DNA of 64,000 nucleotides, from positions 36,616 through 100,615 of the forward strand of contig NZ_JADKYP010000023.1 in the NCBI RefSeq assembly GCF_015354405.1, given 5' to 3'. Below the pieces are notes generated by a model. That model did not search any database. It was given only the letters and a program-made list of their open reading frames with translations, and was not told the origin of the DNA. Positions 30,334 to 38,655 of this stretch are shown piece after piece. Position numbers and translations under genes: made by a program. Numbering within the stretch: position 1 is the first letter of the stretch; the number at the start of each line of letters is the position of its first letter. This DNA is from Nocardia sp. BSTN01 (GTDB lineage: Bacteria > Actinomycetota > Actinomycetes > Mycobacteriales > Mycobacteriaceae).

Positions 30334-30849
30334 ATGGCCCGCCGACTGGACTATTCCGCTCGCTATCCGCTGCACACCACCGAAGAGGTGTACGCGGCGC
30401 TGTCCAACCGCGCCTACTGGGATGCGCGGATGGAGGAGATGCGCAAGCACTCGCCGAACGAGGTGGTCAACCTGCAGGCCGACGGGGACGGTATCGAACT
30501 CGAACTCCGGCACATCCTGCCGCGCGACATGCTGCCCGAGATCGCGCAGACCGTGATGCGCAAGGATCTCGTGATCACCCGCAAGGAGAGCTACGGACCG
30601 TTCGGCCCCGAGGTGGAGGGCGATTTCAGCGCCTCGATTCCGGCCGGTCCGGGCACGCTGACCGGCACCGTGCGGTTGTTTCCCACCGAGACCGGCTGCA
30701 CCCTGCGCACCTCACCCGTCGCGAAGGTCTTCATTCCGATGCTGGGCCCCAAACTCGAGCAGATGATGCTGGTCAACCTCGTCGACCTGTTCCGCGCCGA
30801 AGCCGAATTCACCCAGCAGTGGCTGGAAGAGCAGCGCCCGACGGCTTGA
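30334..30849 (+). CDS. DUF2505 family protein (second of a tandem pair)
   Basis: A 171-residue paralogue of the preceding gene. It has YSARYPLHTTEEVYAALSNR, LELRHILPRDMLPEIAQTV, LVITRKESYGPFG and FIPMLGPKLEQMMLVNLVDL. Both proteins share the helix-grip layout with a C-terminal amphipathic helix that could line a lipid pocket. Identity between the two is modest, so the duplication is old. Function is unknown. Confidence 0.85.
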   Translation: MARRLDYSARYPLHTTEEVYAALSNRAYWDARMEEMRKHSPNEVVNLQADGDGIELELRHILPRDMLPEIAQTVMRKDLVITRKESYGPFGPEVEGDFSASIPAGPGTLTGTVRLFPTETGCTLRTSPVAKVFIPMLGPKLEQMMLVNLVDLFRAEAEFTQQWLEEQRPTA

Positions 30850-30883
30850 GTTCGTTGTTCCACCGCACGCCCGCGTCACCGCA

Positions 30884-31669
30884 ATGAGATCGCAAGCCCG
30901 GACCGCGCCGGTGGGCGCCGTCACCCGCGGAACCACCGGAATCAATCGGCTGCGCCGCAGCGACCGCTGGCTGATCCACGACCCGCTGGTGGCGCAGCGG
31001 CTGCAGTCGGCCGCCGATCCGCTGGTGGTTGATCTGGGCTACGGGGCGAGTCCGGTGACCACGCTGGAGTTGGCGGCCCGGTTACACCGGGTTCGTGACG
31101 ACATCCGCGTGGTCGGTCTGGAGATCGATCCCGCACGCGTCGTTCCCGATCGTGACGGCGTGCGCTTCGCCCGGGGCGGATTCGAACTCGCGGGCCTGCG
31201 ACCGGTGCTGGTGCGGGCGTTCAACGTGCTGCGGCAATACGACGAGAGCGAGGTCGCGCAGGCGTGGGCGACCATTCTCGGCGGATCGGCGCCCGAGGGG
31301 CTCCTGCTCGAAGGCACCTGCGACGAACGGGGCCGCCGCTGCGCGTGGATTCTGCTCGACCGTGCGGGCCCGATCTCGCTGACGCTGGCCTGGGATCCGT
31401 TCACCGTCGACAAACCCTCCGATATCGCCGAACGCCTGCCGAAGGCGCTGATCCACCGCAATATCCCCGGCGAACGGGTGCACACGCTGCTGACCGCGGC
31501 CGACCGGGCGTGGTCGCATGCCGCGCCGATGGCGGTGTACGGTCCGCGCGTGCGCTGGCGGACGGCGGCGGAACTGTTGCGGGAGCAGGGTTTTCCGGTG
31601 CGGAACTATCGCCGCCGGATGCGTGACTGTGTGCTCTCGGTGCCGTGGGAGTGCGTGCGGCCCGGCTGA
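30884..31669 (+). CDS. Class I SAM-dependent methyltransferase-like protein
   Basis: A 261-residue protein with the SAM-binding loop PLVVDLGYGASPVTTLELA (motif I) and VVGLEIDPARVVPD (motif post-I, acidic end of strand 2). The C-terminal part has no recognised substrate domain. A WAPMAVYGPRVRW-like region and an Arg-rich end (NYRRRMRDCVLSVPW) are notable. It lies 35 bases after the second DUF2505 gene in the same direction. The target is unknown, and it could also be a non-catalytic Rossmann protein. Confidence 0.7.
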   Translation: MRSQARTAPVGAVTRGTTGINRLRRSDRWLIHDPLVAQRLQSAADPLVVDLGYGASPVTTLELAARLHRVRDDIRVVGLEIDPARVVPDRDGVRFARGGFELAGLRPVLVRAFNVLRQYDESEVAQAWATILGGSAPEGLLLEGTCDERGRRCAWILLDRAGPISLTLAWDPFTVDKPSDIAERLPKALIHRNIPGERVHTLLTAADRAWSHAAPMAVYGPRVRWRTAAELLREQGFPVRNYRRRMRDCVLSVPWECVRPG

Positions 31670-31698
31670 ATCGGAAGGGCTTCGGGGAACGGTGCGCT

Positions 31699-32340
31699 CT
31701 ATGCCGCGGCGAGGGCCCGGCGCACCCGCGCGGCCGCGTGCGGGGCCAAATCCGCACTCGCCGAGGCGATTTCGTGTGGAATGCAGCGATGGATGGCGAC
31801 CGCGTCGGCGACCACCTCGTCCAGCGCCCCCTGACCGATCCCGGTCTCGGCGAGATCGAGTACGGTCCGCACGGGCGTGGTCACCAGGAACGCACCGGCC
31901 GATTCCACATCATCGCGATGCAGATCGCGGCGCAGGACCACCAGTCGGGGCGCCGCGGGCGGGCGGCCCGCGCTCGCCGACAGGTGCAGGAAGCGCGGGC
32001 GCAACCGGCCCAGGCCGTGCAGTTCGGCGGCACTGTGGTGGGAGACGGCGGCGGCGCCGTCGAACCAGGCCGCCCACATGGCGTATTCGTCGAGCGGGCC
32101 GTCCGGCCAGTCGGCCATCCGCAGGAGGCCGAGGCCGACGCGGATCACCGAACCGTCGGAGAGGGCGCCGCGGATCCGGTGCTCGCATCCGGCCCGCAAC
32201 ACGATGCGGGTGGTGAAGTATCCGGCGTGCCGGTCGGCGAGCTGGCGCAGCACCCACCACCCTTGCTCGGAATCTCGGAGCGGGTCGGAATCCCCCGGTC
32301 GGCGCGCAGCCGCGGCATCTCCTGCATCGTGCGCGGGCAT
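31699..32340 (-). CDS. AbiEi-like protein (type IV antitoxin domain), orphan
   Basis: A 213-residue protein with the AbiEi winged-helix N-terminus: VLRQLADRHAGYFTTRIVLR, then a wing ending GSVIRVGLGLLRMADWP. The next block is AAAVSHHSAAELHGLG, typical of this family, followed by VTTPVRTVLDLAETG. In AbiE systems this protein represses and counteracts an AbiEii nucleotidyltransferase toxin. No AbiEii gene is adjacent, so this may be a stand-alone regulator, which is common in actinobacteria. It is divergent from the LmeA-like gene. Confidence 0.72.
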   Translation of the reverse strand: MPAHDAGDAAAARRPGDSDPLRDSEQGWWVLRQLADRHAGYFTTRIVLRAGCEHRIRGALSDGSVIRVGLGLLRMADWPDGPLDEYAMWAAWFDGAAAVSHHSAAELHGLGRLRPRFLHLSASAGRPPAAPRLVVLRRDLHRDDVESAGAFLVTTPVRTVLDLAETGIGQGALDEVVADAVAIHRCIPHEIASASADLAPHAAARVRRALAAA

Positions 32341-32455
32341 GGGACCAGGTTACGCCGGACCGATGTGCCTCATGTCACAATCGGCGTGCCTCTGCATGAC
32401 AAGCCTCACAGGCTCCACAGAGCGGGCTCAGAAAGCTCGGGAAGAATCGGTTGCC

Positions 32456-33211
32456 ATGACCACTCCGGACACCGCGGTACCCGCTCCCGCACCGGCGGGT
32501 GAACCCCGACGCCGCAACGGGCGGCGCATAGCACTGATCATCGGACTCGTCGTGCTGCTCGCATTGGTCGGCACCGCGGCGGGCGCCGAAACCTATCTGC
32601 GGCACAAGAACCAGCAGTGCATGGCCTCCCAGGTCGAGAAGGAGCTGGGGTCGAAGGTCGATGTGGGATTCGGGCCGAAGCCGTTACTGCTCACCGCTGT
32701 CGACCACAAGGTCCAATACATCACCGTCGACAGCGACGATGCGAAGTTCGGCCCGGCCGTGGACATGAAGGTGCACGCCAAGCTCAACGACATCACCCTG
32801 CTCGACGGCGGGCGCGGCGGCGCGAAGGTCGGCAGCAGCTCCGCCGATGCGACCTGGAGCAACGAAGGCATCGCCCAGACCCTGACCGGACTCGTCTCCG
32901 GCGTGGAATCGGATCCGGCCGGCGGCACGCTGGACGTCAAGGTGCTCGGCGGGATCGCCGATCTGAAGGTTCAGCCGCACATCGTGGACGGCAAGATCGA
33001 GGTCAGCACGCAGTCGGCGTCACTGCTCGGTCTGGGGCTGCCCACCGATCTGGTCGACAGCATCGTCGGTTCGATGACGCAGAGCCTGCAGAACTACCCC
33101 CTGGGTATGCAGCCGACCAGCGTGAAGGTCACCGACAACGGGATCTCGGTGTCGCTGCGCGGCGGGCCGACCACCCTGCAGGGCGGTGGCGACACGGAGA
33201 TCCGCTGCTGA
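32456..33211 (+). CDS. LmeA/DUF2993 family phospholipid-binding protein (Rv0479c-like)
   Basis: A 251-residue envelope protein with a Pro-rich start, a single membrane anchor (IALIIGLVVLLALVGTAAG, about 25-43), and a periplasmic DUF2993 domain with MASQVEKELGSKVDVGFGP and repeated beta strands such as VQYITVDSDDAKFGP. The related mycobacterial LmeA (Rv0817c) binds phospholipid and supports lipomannan elongation. The paralogue Rv0479c sits next to deoC just as here. A lipid-handling role in the mycolate envelope is likely. It is convergent with deoC across a terminator. Confidence 0.85.
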   Translation: MTTPDTAVPAPAPAGEPRRRNGRRIALIIGLVVLLALVGTAAGAETYLRHKNQQCMASQVEKELGSKVDVGFGPKPLLLTAVDHKVQYITVDSDDAKFGPAVDMKVHAKLNDITLLDGGRGGAKVGSSSADATWSNEGIAQTLTGLVSGVESDPAGGTLDVKVLGGIADLKVQPHIVDGKIEVSTQSASLLGLGLPTDLVDSIVGSMTQSLQNYPLGMQPTSVKVTDNGISVSLRGGPTTLQGGGDTEIRC

Positions 33212-33220
33212 TCGAACCGC

Positions 33221-33252
33221 GAGGTGCCGGGGTCCGGCGGGCCCGGCACCTC
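33221..33252. terminator. Bidirectional terminator between lmeA-like and deoC
   Basis: GAGGTGCCGGG (33221-33231) pairs perfectly with CCCGGCACCTC (33242-33252) around a 10-base loop, followed by TTCGG on the plus strand. It serves two convergent genes that end 10 and 21 bases away. Confidence 0.8.
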
Positions 33253-33272
33253 TTCGGCACCGCTCGCGGGCT

Positions 33273-33947
33273 CTACTCCGGGAAGCCGGCGAGAACATCG
33301 GCCGAGCGGGACAACCCCAGCCGGGTCGCACCGGCGGCGATCAGTTCGGCGGCCGCCGAAGCGGTGCGAATTCCGCCGCTGGCCTTGATACCGAGCCGCC
33401 CGCCGACGGTCTCGTGCATCAACCGCACGGCCCGCACCTCGGCTCCGCCCGCGGGGTGGAATCCGGTGGAGGTCTTCACGAAGTCGGCGCCGGCGCGTTC
33501 GGCGGCGCGGCACACCTCGACGATCGCCGCGTCGGACAGCGCCGCAGACTCCATGATCACCTTGAGCAGCGCCCGGTCCTCGACCGCCTCGCGCACGGTG
33601 ACGATATCGGCGAGCACCGCGTTGTAGTCCCCCGCGATCGCCGCGCCGACGTCGATCACCATGTCGACCTCGGCCGCGCCCTGCTCTACCGCGAATCGCG
33701 CCTCGGTCCCCTTCACCAGCGAGTGATGTTTGCCGGAGGGAAAGCCCGCGACCGTGGCGACGGCCAGCCCGGGCGCGGTCACCGGCAGCATCGACGGTGA
33801 CAGACATACCGCGTAGACGCCCAGTTCACGCGCCTCGGCGATGGTGTTCGCGACATCGGCGGCGGTCGCCTCGGGGGCCAGCAGCGTGTGATCGATCATC
33901 GCGGCGACCTGGGCGCGGGTGTAGGCGGTGGGAACGGTGTCCGACAT
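33273..33947 (-). CDS. deoC: Deoxyribose-phosphate aldolase
   Basis: A 224-residue class I aldolase cleaving 2-deoxyribose-5-phosphate to acetaldehyde and glyceraldehyde-3-phosphate in nucleoside catabolism. Motifs are [25 protein letters not shown], the [11 protein letters not shown] strand, [14 protein letters not shown] with the Schiff-base Lys region, and [11 protein letters not shown] with the second essential Lys. The ATG at 33947 gives the same length as the mycobacterial enzyme; an in-frame start at 33965 is less likely. Position next to the DUF2993 gene is conserved. Confidence 0.95.
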   Translation of the reverse strand: MSDTVPTAYTRAQVAAMIDHTLLAPEATAADVANTIAEARELGVYAVCLSPSMLPVTAPGLAVATVAGFPSGKHHSLVKGTEARFAVEQGAAEVDMVIDVGAAIAGDYNAVLADIVTVREAVEDRALLKVIMESAALSDAAIVEVCRAAERAGADFVKTSTGFHPAGGAEVRAVRLMHETVGGRLGIKASGGIRTASAAAELIAAGATRLGLSRSADVLAGFPE

Positions 33948-34056
33948 GAGGACCAAGTCTGGCACAGCACACGAATTCGATTACCCCGGACCGGCTTTGC
34001 GGCTCGCTGCCCGGGCGGCGTGATCGAACTGCGCGCGACCTGCGAGGATCGTGCGC

Positions 34057-34944
34057 ATGAGTGGCACCGTGTCAGCCGATGATCGGCGTTTCGTCCTGAG
34101 CCTGGGCTGTCCCGACCGACCGGGCATCATCGCCCGCATCACCTCGTTCATCGCCGAATTCGGCGGGTCGATCGTGGAGGCCGGTTATCACTCCGACCCC
34201 GACACCGGGTGGTTCTTCACCCGCCAGGCCATCGCGGCCGCGACGGTGCCGTTCGGCATCGACGAGTTGCGCGAGCGGTTCACCGTCGTGGCCGCCGAAC
34301 TGGGCCCGCAGACCGACTGGCAACTGCTGGATTCCGGGCGCCGCCGCCGCGCCGTGCTGCTGGTCAGCCGCGACGGGCACTGCCTGCACGATCTGCTCGG
34401 GCGGGCCGCCAGTGGCGAATTGCCCGCCACCATCGAGGCGGTGATCGGCAACCATCCGGATCTGGGCGAGATGACCCGCGCGCACGGTATTCCGTTCCAC
34501 CACGTGCCCTTTCCCGCCGATCCGGCCGAACGCGGCCCCGCCTTCGAGCGGGTACGCGAGCTCACCGACGCCCACGATCCGCACGCGGTGGTGCTGGCGC
34601 GGTTCATGCAGGTGCTGCCGGCCGACCTGTGTGAGCACTGGGCCGGGCGGGCGCTGAACATCCATCACAGCTTCCTGCCCTCGTTCGTGGGGGCGCGGCC
34701 GTACCATCAGGCCTTCGCGCGCGGTGTGAAGCTGATCGGCGCGACCTGTCATTACGTCACCGCCGATCTGGATGCGGGGCCGATCATCGAACAGGACGTC
34801 AGCCGCATCGACCATGCCGACACCGTGCGCGACATGGTCCGGCAGGGCCGCGACATCGAACGGGTGGTGCTGGCGCGCGGACTGCGCTGGCATCTGGAGG
34901 GGCGAGTGCTGGTGCACGGGCGGCGCACCGTGGTCTTTTCCTAG
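34057..34944 (+). CDS. purU: Formyltetrahydrofolate deformylase
   Basis: A 295-residue enzyme that hydrolyses 10-formyl-THF to formate and THF, balancing one-carbon pools. The N-terminal ACT domain starts FVLSLGCPDRPGIIARITSF; the C-terminal formyltransferase-fold domain has the catalytic Asn-His in ALNIHHSFLPSFVGARPYHQ and the Asp in VTADLDAGPIIEQD. The ATG at 34057 is preferred over the GTG two codons earlier. It is divergent from deoC with about 110 bases between them. It is extra relative to M. tuberculosis at this locus. Confidence 0.94.
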   Translation: MSGTVSADDRRFVLSLGCPDRPGIIARITSFIAEFGGSIVEAGYHSDPDTGWFFTRQAIAAATVPFGIDELRERFTVVAAELGPQTDWQLLDSGRRRRAVLLVSRDGHCLHDLLGRAASGELPATIEAVIGNHPDLGEMTRAHGIPFHHVPFPADPAERGPAFERVRELTDAHDPHAVVLARFMQVLPADLCEHWAGRALNIHHSFLPSFVGARPYHQAFARGVKLIGATCHYVTADLDAGPIIEQDVSRIDHADTVRDMVRQGRDIERVVLARGLRWHLEGRVLVHGRRTVVFS

Positions 34945-35178
34945 CGGTGCCTTCTCCTAGCGGGGGCTTCTCGTAACGCGGCGGGCCAAGACCGGGCGCC
35001 CTTGACCGGCCTTGGCGGACAACACGATTCAGCATCGTGTTGCCGTCCTCGCCGCGCGGAGCCGGCAGCGCGGCTCCGCTACGACAGGTCTCGTGGCGAC
35101 TTCCCGATCCGAACGTGGGTCACCAGGATGCACCCGCGCCGCGGGTACGTCCAGCCCCGGCGGGCCGTCGCGGCGCGC

Positions 35179-36195
35179 TCAGCCCGCCACCGCACGGCGG
35201 CCGAAGCGGGTGACCCCGATCAATCGGCGGAGTTCGGCGTTGAATTCCGCGCTCGCTTCGATATTCGCCAGATGTCCGGTGGCGAGGACCGAGTAGCGAT
35301 CGAGATTTCCCGCCGCGGCGAGTTCGTCGGCGATCTTGCGCGACATACTCTCCGGCAGCAGATTGTCGTAGGCGCCGGCCATGACGCTGGTGGGGATGCA
35401 CAGATTCGCTGCGGCGCCGTGGATTTCGAGTTCCATCAGCGCCAGGGCGTATTTCGCCCGCACCAGCGGACGGCAGGAGCGCACGATCGACAGGCCGAAA
35501 TCCACCTGGTCCGCCGTGGCGTATCGATTCATGATGCGCGCCTTGAAGATTCCGCGCACCGGGGCGCCGGCCGGGAACGGCACGGGCTGACCGAACAGGG
35601 CACGTCCCAGCCAGTTGGGGGCCGGGACGATGTCGTTGAAGATGGGGAGCACTCGCGTCTCGGCGGCGATATCGCCCGCCGTCGTGGTGAGCAGCAGGGC
35701 CGCGCTCGCGCGCTGCGCCACCTGGTCCGGGTGGAATTTGGCCCAGGCCTGAATCGTGATGCCGCCCATGCTGTGTCCCACCAGCACGGCCTTACGTCCC
35801 GCGGGCACCGCCGCGTCCAGGACGGCGCACAGATCGTCGGCGAGTTGTTCGGCGTCGAACCGGCCCGTTCCCAGGGTGCTGGCGCCGTGACCGCGCTGGT
35901 CGAACGCGATGACGCGGTGGTCGCGGGCGAAGGCGTTGATCTGCGGGTTCCAGTACTCGAGGCAGCAGGACCAGCCGTGCACGAAGACGATCACATCGCC
36001 GTCGGCCGGGCCGTACGCGTGGACGCGCAGCCGGGCACCGTCTGTGGTCGTGACCGAGAGAACCTCGGCGTCGGGTGCGCAGTTCAACTCGGCCGTGCGG
36101 TAGGTGCGCGAACGCATTTTCGCGCGATATCCGCCGGTCAGCGCGCCGATGCCGGTCCGTAGATCGGCAACGTTCTCGGGCAGGTTCACCAGCAT
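35179..36195 (-). CDS. Alpha/beta hydrolase, paralogue A with CCxEYWNPQINAF lid motif
   Basis: A 338-residue alpha/beta hydrolase. The oxyanion/cap region reads VFVHGWSCCLEYWNPQINAF, the nucleophile is in VLVGHSMGGITIQAWAKFHP, the Asp in VMAGAYDNLLP and the His in LATGHLANIEAS. It is a close paralogue of the gene at 36451-37479, sharing the unusual two-Cys motif. The ATG at 36195 follows AAAGGAG at ideal spacing. Its upstream region has the same 17-base palindromic motif as the paralogue, so both are probably controlled by one regulator. Substrate unknown; lipase/esterase activity is likely. Confidence 0.85.
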   Translation of the reverse strand: MLVNLPENVADLRTGIGALTGGYRAKMRSRTYRTAELNCAPDAEVLSVTTTDGARLRVHAYGPADGDVIVFVHGWSCCLEYWNPQINAFARDHRVIAFDQRGHGASTLGTGRFDAEQLADDLCAVLDAAVPAGRKAVLVGHSMGGITIQAWAKFHPDQVAQRASAALLLTTTAGDIAAETRVLPIFNDIVPAPNWLGRALFGQPVPFPAGAPVRGIFKARIMNRYATADQVDFGLSIVRSCRPLVRAKYALALMELEIHGAAANLCIPTSVMAGAYDNLLPESMSRKIADELAAAGNLDRYSVLATGHLANIEASAEFNAELRRLIGVTRFGRRAVAG

Positions 36196-36220
36196 GAGCA
36201 CTCCTTTGTGTCCTACCGCA

Positions 36221-36257
36221 CGTTACCGCGCTAGCAACGATGCTTGCTAGTGCAAGC
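36221..36257. promoter_or_regulatory. Operator-like palindromes upstream of hydrolase A
   Basis: GCTTGC-TAGT-GCAAGC (36242-36257) is a perfect inverted repeat identical, with one flanking T, to the one upstream of hydrolase B. It overlaps CTAGCAA-N6-TTGCTAG (36230-36249) and is preceded by an imperfect CGTTAC-N7-GCAACG (36221-36239). It lies about 45-60 bases before the hydrolase start, suitable for repressor or activator binding. Confidence 0.6.
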
Positions 36258-36450
36258 AGCGAAGAATTTCCGGTTTCGCACTTTTGTCCGGCAAAGCCGC
36301 ACCTCAGCGCTGCTCGTACCCCCGCATAGACCGAATACCCATTCCGCCCAACGGCATTCACGACCGTCGGCGCAACGTCCCACTACCCGCATCTATCGCC
36401 CGGCGGCACGGAAGCGCTACGCCGAATTCGCTATGTGATTGCCGAACCGG

Positions 36451-37479
36451 CTAAGCGATCGCCTCGCGCATGCGCCGCGCGGCGTAGGTTTCGACCAGCA
36501 CCTCGGCGAGTTCGTCGTTGAACGCCTCGTATGCCTCGACGTTGCCGAGGTGGCCCGTCGGCAGTTCGACCAGCTTGCGGAACGCGCCGACCGAGCGCAA
36601 CTCCTCGGCCAGGCGCTCGGAGTGCACCGGCGGCGTCATATCGTCCGCGGAACCGGCGATCACCGTGGTCGGGACGGTCACGCAGCGAGTACAGCTCTGC
36701 AGGGCCAGTTCGGCCAGCAGGAAACCGAATCGCGAACGCACCATCGCCGGGCACGAGCGCACGATCGCCAGCGCGAAGTCGACCACCTCACCGGTCGACG
36801 CCAGACTCATGATCTGGCGGCGGAAGATCCACTTCACCGGCCCGATCGGCGGGAATACCACCGGCAGGCCGAGCCCGAGGCGCCCGACCGGGAACGGCAG
36901 CGCGAGCGGGCCCCGGTTGAACCGCGGGACCACGGTGGTCTCGGCGATCAAGTCGCCGGAGGCGGTATTGGCCAGCACCACCGCATCGGCCCGCGCGGCG
37001 ACCTGGCGCGGATACCGGCCGGCCCAGGCCTGAATGGTCATCCCGCCGAGACTGTGCCCCACCAGGACCGCACGCTGACCGGGACGCAGGGTGGCGTCCA
37101 GCACGGCCGCGAGATCGTCGGCCAGCAGGTCGGTGGACAGCGGCGCGGTGCCGGATTCGCTCTCGCCGTGACCGCGCTGGTCGTAGGCGATCACGCGGTA
37201 TTCACCGGCGAAGGCGTTGATCTGCGGGTTCCAGTATTCGATGCAGCAGGTCCAGCCGTGCGCCAGCACGATCGCCTCGCCGTCGGCGGGACCATAGCTG
37301 TGCACGCGCAGCCGGGCGCCGTCGGAGGCGGTCACCGTGGTCACCTCACACGGCACCGCGGGCGAATTCAGTGCGGGCAGGTCGTAGGACCGGGTGCGCA
37401 GGGCGGCGCGATGGGCGGACAGCAGCCCGCGGAGACGCTGCGCGATCCCCGCCGCCGTGCTGGGCAACGTTGCCTGCAT
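36451..37479 (-). CDS. Alpha/beta hydrolase, paralogue B with CCxEYWNPQINAF lid motif
   Basis: A 342-residue paralogue of hydrolase A: VLAHGWTCCIEYWNPQINAF, nucleophile region VLVGHSLGGMTIQAWAGRYP, Asp in VIAGSADDMTPPVH and His in LPTGHLGNVEAYEAF. The triad is complete. An AAAGGAG ribosome site precedes the ATG at 37479, as in paralogue A. The two genes are separated by about 255 bases and each has its own promoter region, so they are tandem duplicates rather than a simple operon. The paired Cys residues next to the oxyanion hole are unusual for the fold. Confidence 0.85.
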   Translation of the reverse strand: MQATLPSTAAGIAQRLRGLLSAHRAALRTRSYDLPALNSPAVPCEVTTVTASDGARLRVHSYGPADGEAIVLAHGWTCCIEYWNPQINAFAGEYRVIAYDQRGHGESESGTAPLSTDLLADDLAAVLDATLRPGQRAVLVGHSLGGMTIQAWAGRYPRQVAARADAVVLANTASGDLIAETTVVPRFNRGPLALPFPVGRLGLGLPVVFPPIGPVKWIFRRQIMSLASTGEVVDFALAIVRSCPAMVRSRFGFLLAELALQSCTRCVTVPTTVIAGSADDMTPPVHSERLAEELRSVGAFRKLVELPTGHLGNVEAYEAFNDELAEVLVETYAARRMREAIA

Positions 37480-37497
37480 GAGAACACTCCTTTGTGT

Positions 37498-37548
37498 GTT
37501 ACTGATCGATACAGTAACCCGAAGGAGTGAGTGCTTGCTAGTGCAAGC
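37498..37548. promoter_or_regulatory. Two palindromes upstream of hydrolase B
   Basis: GTTACTG-N7-CAGTAAC (37498-37518) is a perfect 7-7-7 inverted repeat typical of TetR-family operators, 18 bases before the start codon. A second site, TGCTTGCTAGTGCAAGC (37532-37548), is identical over 17 bases to the one upstream of hydrolase A. Two regulators may therefore act here. Confidence 0.65.
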
Positions 37549-37563
37549 GCGGAGACGGCGGGT

Positions 37564-37860
37564 TCACCAGCGCGGACCGCGCTGAATTTCGTCGACCTTA
37601 GGCCGCACATCGGCCAGATAGATGCCCGTGGCGATCACCGCGGCGATCCCCAGCAACCCGACCGGCGTGCGGGCGAGCAGGAGGAATCCGAGGGCGACCG
37701 CGAGGATCGAGACCCAGATGGGTTTGGTGAGCTTGTCCACGGCCGTGAACGCGTCGGCACGCTGCCGAATCGCATGCACCAGCGCGAAGATGGTCGCGGC
37801 CATCGCGGCGAGCCAGAGCAGCCACAGGATTGCACTAGTCAGCTGGTACACAGCACCCAT
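37564..37860 (-). CDS. DUF2516 family small membrane protein (Rv0476-like)
   Basis: A 98-residue protein with three membrane segments: AILWLLWLAAMAATIFALVH, PIWVSILAVALGFLLL and VGLLGIAAVIATGIYLADVR. It ends with a short polar tail. The ATG at 37860 is chosen because the upstream extension lies in a terminator hairpin. Rv0476 is found in the same place after hbhA in mycobacteria. Function unknown. Confidence 0.85.
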   Translation of the reverse strand: MGAVYQLTSAILWLLWLAAMAATIFALVHAIRQRADAFTAVDKLTKPIWVSILAVALGFLLLARTPVGLLGIAAVIATGIYLADVRPKVDEIQRGPRW

Positions 37861-37867
37861 GATAGGA

Positions 37868-37905
37868 GCAACGCCCGCATGCGGCAGTGCGCATGCGGGC
37901 GTTGC
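37868..37905 (-). terminator. Hairpin between hbhA and the DUF2516 gene
   Basis: GCAACGCCCGCATGC (37868-37882) pairs perfectly with GCATGCGGGCGTTGC (37891-37905), a 15-bp stem with an 8-base loop. It lies 76 bases past the hbhA stop and immediately before the DUF2516 start, with no strong U-tract, so it may attenuate rather than fully stop transcription. Confidence 0.65.
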
Positions 37906-37980
37906 GGGATCCGGTACCACCCGGATCCGCGTGGCGGTTCCGGATTACCCCTCGGCCGGTTCTCTCCTGCGGCCGAATTA

Positions 37981-38655
37981 CTACTTGGCCGGAGGGGTCT
38001 TCTTCGCGGCCGGGGCGGCGGTCTTGGCCGGCGCCTTCTTGGCGGGGGCCTTCTTCGCCGGGGCCTTCTTCGCCGGGGCGGGCTCCTCGGCGGCGGCCTC
38101 GGTGGTCACCGCGACGACCTCGGCGTCGACGACCGCGGCGGCCTCGTCGGCCTCCTCGGCCGCTTTGCCCAGAAACCCGCGGGCCTGATCGGACACCTTG
38201 TTCAGGACGTCCTCGGCGCGAGTGACGACATCGGTGTAGATGCCCTCGACCTTGTCGAAACGCTCGTCGAAGCCGGGGTTGGAACGCAGCCGGTCGACGG
38301 TCTCCTCACCGCGCACGACCAGATCCGAGTACAGATCCACCAGCTGGCGGTAGTACTGGTCGACCAGCTTGCGCAGCTCCTCCGGGGTGAACTTCTCGCG
38401 CAGTTCGGCGAGGTCGTCCGGCAGCTCGGAGGGCAGTCCGGTCAGGCGGCCGCGCAGCGTCTCGATCTGGTCCTGCACATCGGCGGGCAGATTCGACAGG
38501 CGCTCGCGAGCCTCCTCGACGCGGGAGTTCACATCGACGGTGGCGGCGCGGTCGCGAACACGGTCGACGATGTCGTTGACCGCCGCGTAGAGCGCGTCAC
38601 CGGCTCCGACGGTCGCGTAGATCGGCTTGGTGACAGTGACGTTGGGCTGGGTCAT
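37981..38655 (-). CDS. hbhA: Heparin-binding haemagglutinin-like adhesin
   Basis: A 224-residue protein with a coiled-coil body and a Lys-rich tail. The body shows long helices (DALYAAVNDIVDRVRDRAAT, VDQYYRQLVDLYSDLVVRGE). The tail is made of KKAPA repeats ending AKKTPPAK, the heparin-binding type region seen in mycobacterial HbhA. In mycobacteria HbhA binds host glycosaminoglycans and is linked to intracellular lipid inclusions. Its ATG overlaps the stop of the XRE regulator gene (ATGA), so the two are co-translated. The tail DNA contains a 15-bp tandem repeat at roughly 38031-38079. Confidence 0.92.
   Translation of the reverse strand: MTQPNVTVTKPIYATVGAGDALYAAVNDIVDRVRDRAATVDVNSRVEEARERLSNLPADVQDQIETLRGRLTGLPSELPDDLAELREKFTPEELRKLVDQYYRQLVDLYSDLVVRGEETVDRLRSNPGFDERFDKVEGIYTDVVTRAEDVLNKVSDQARGFLGKAAEEADEAAAVVDAEVVAVTTEAAAEEPAPAKKAPAKKAPAKKAPAKTAAPAAKKTPPAK

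Noticed and set aside
38031-38079. Short tandem repeats as a CRISPR-like array
   Set aside because: These are coding repeats for the HbhA Lys-rich tail; there are no spacers.
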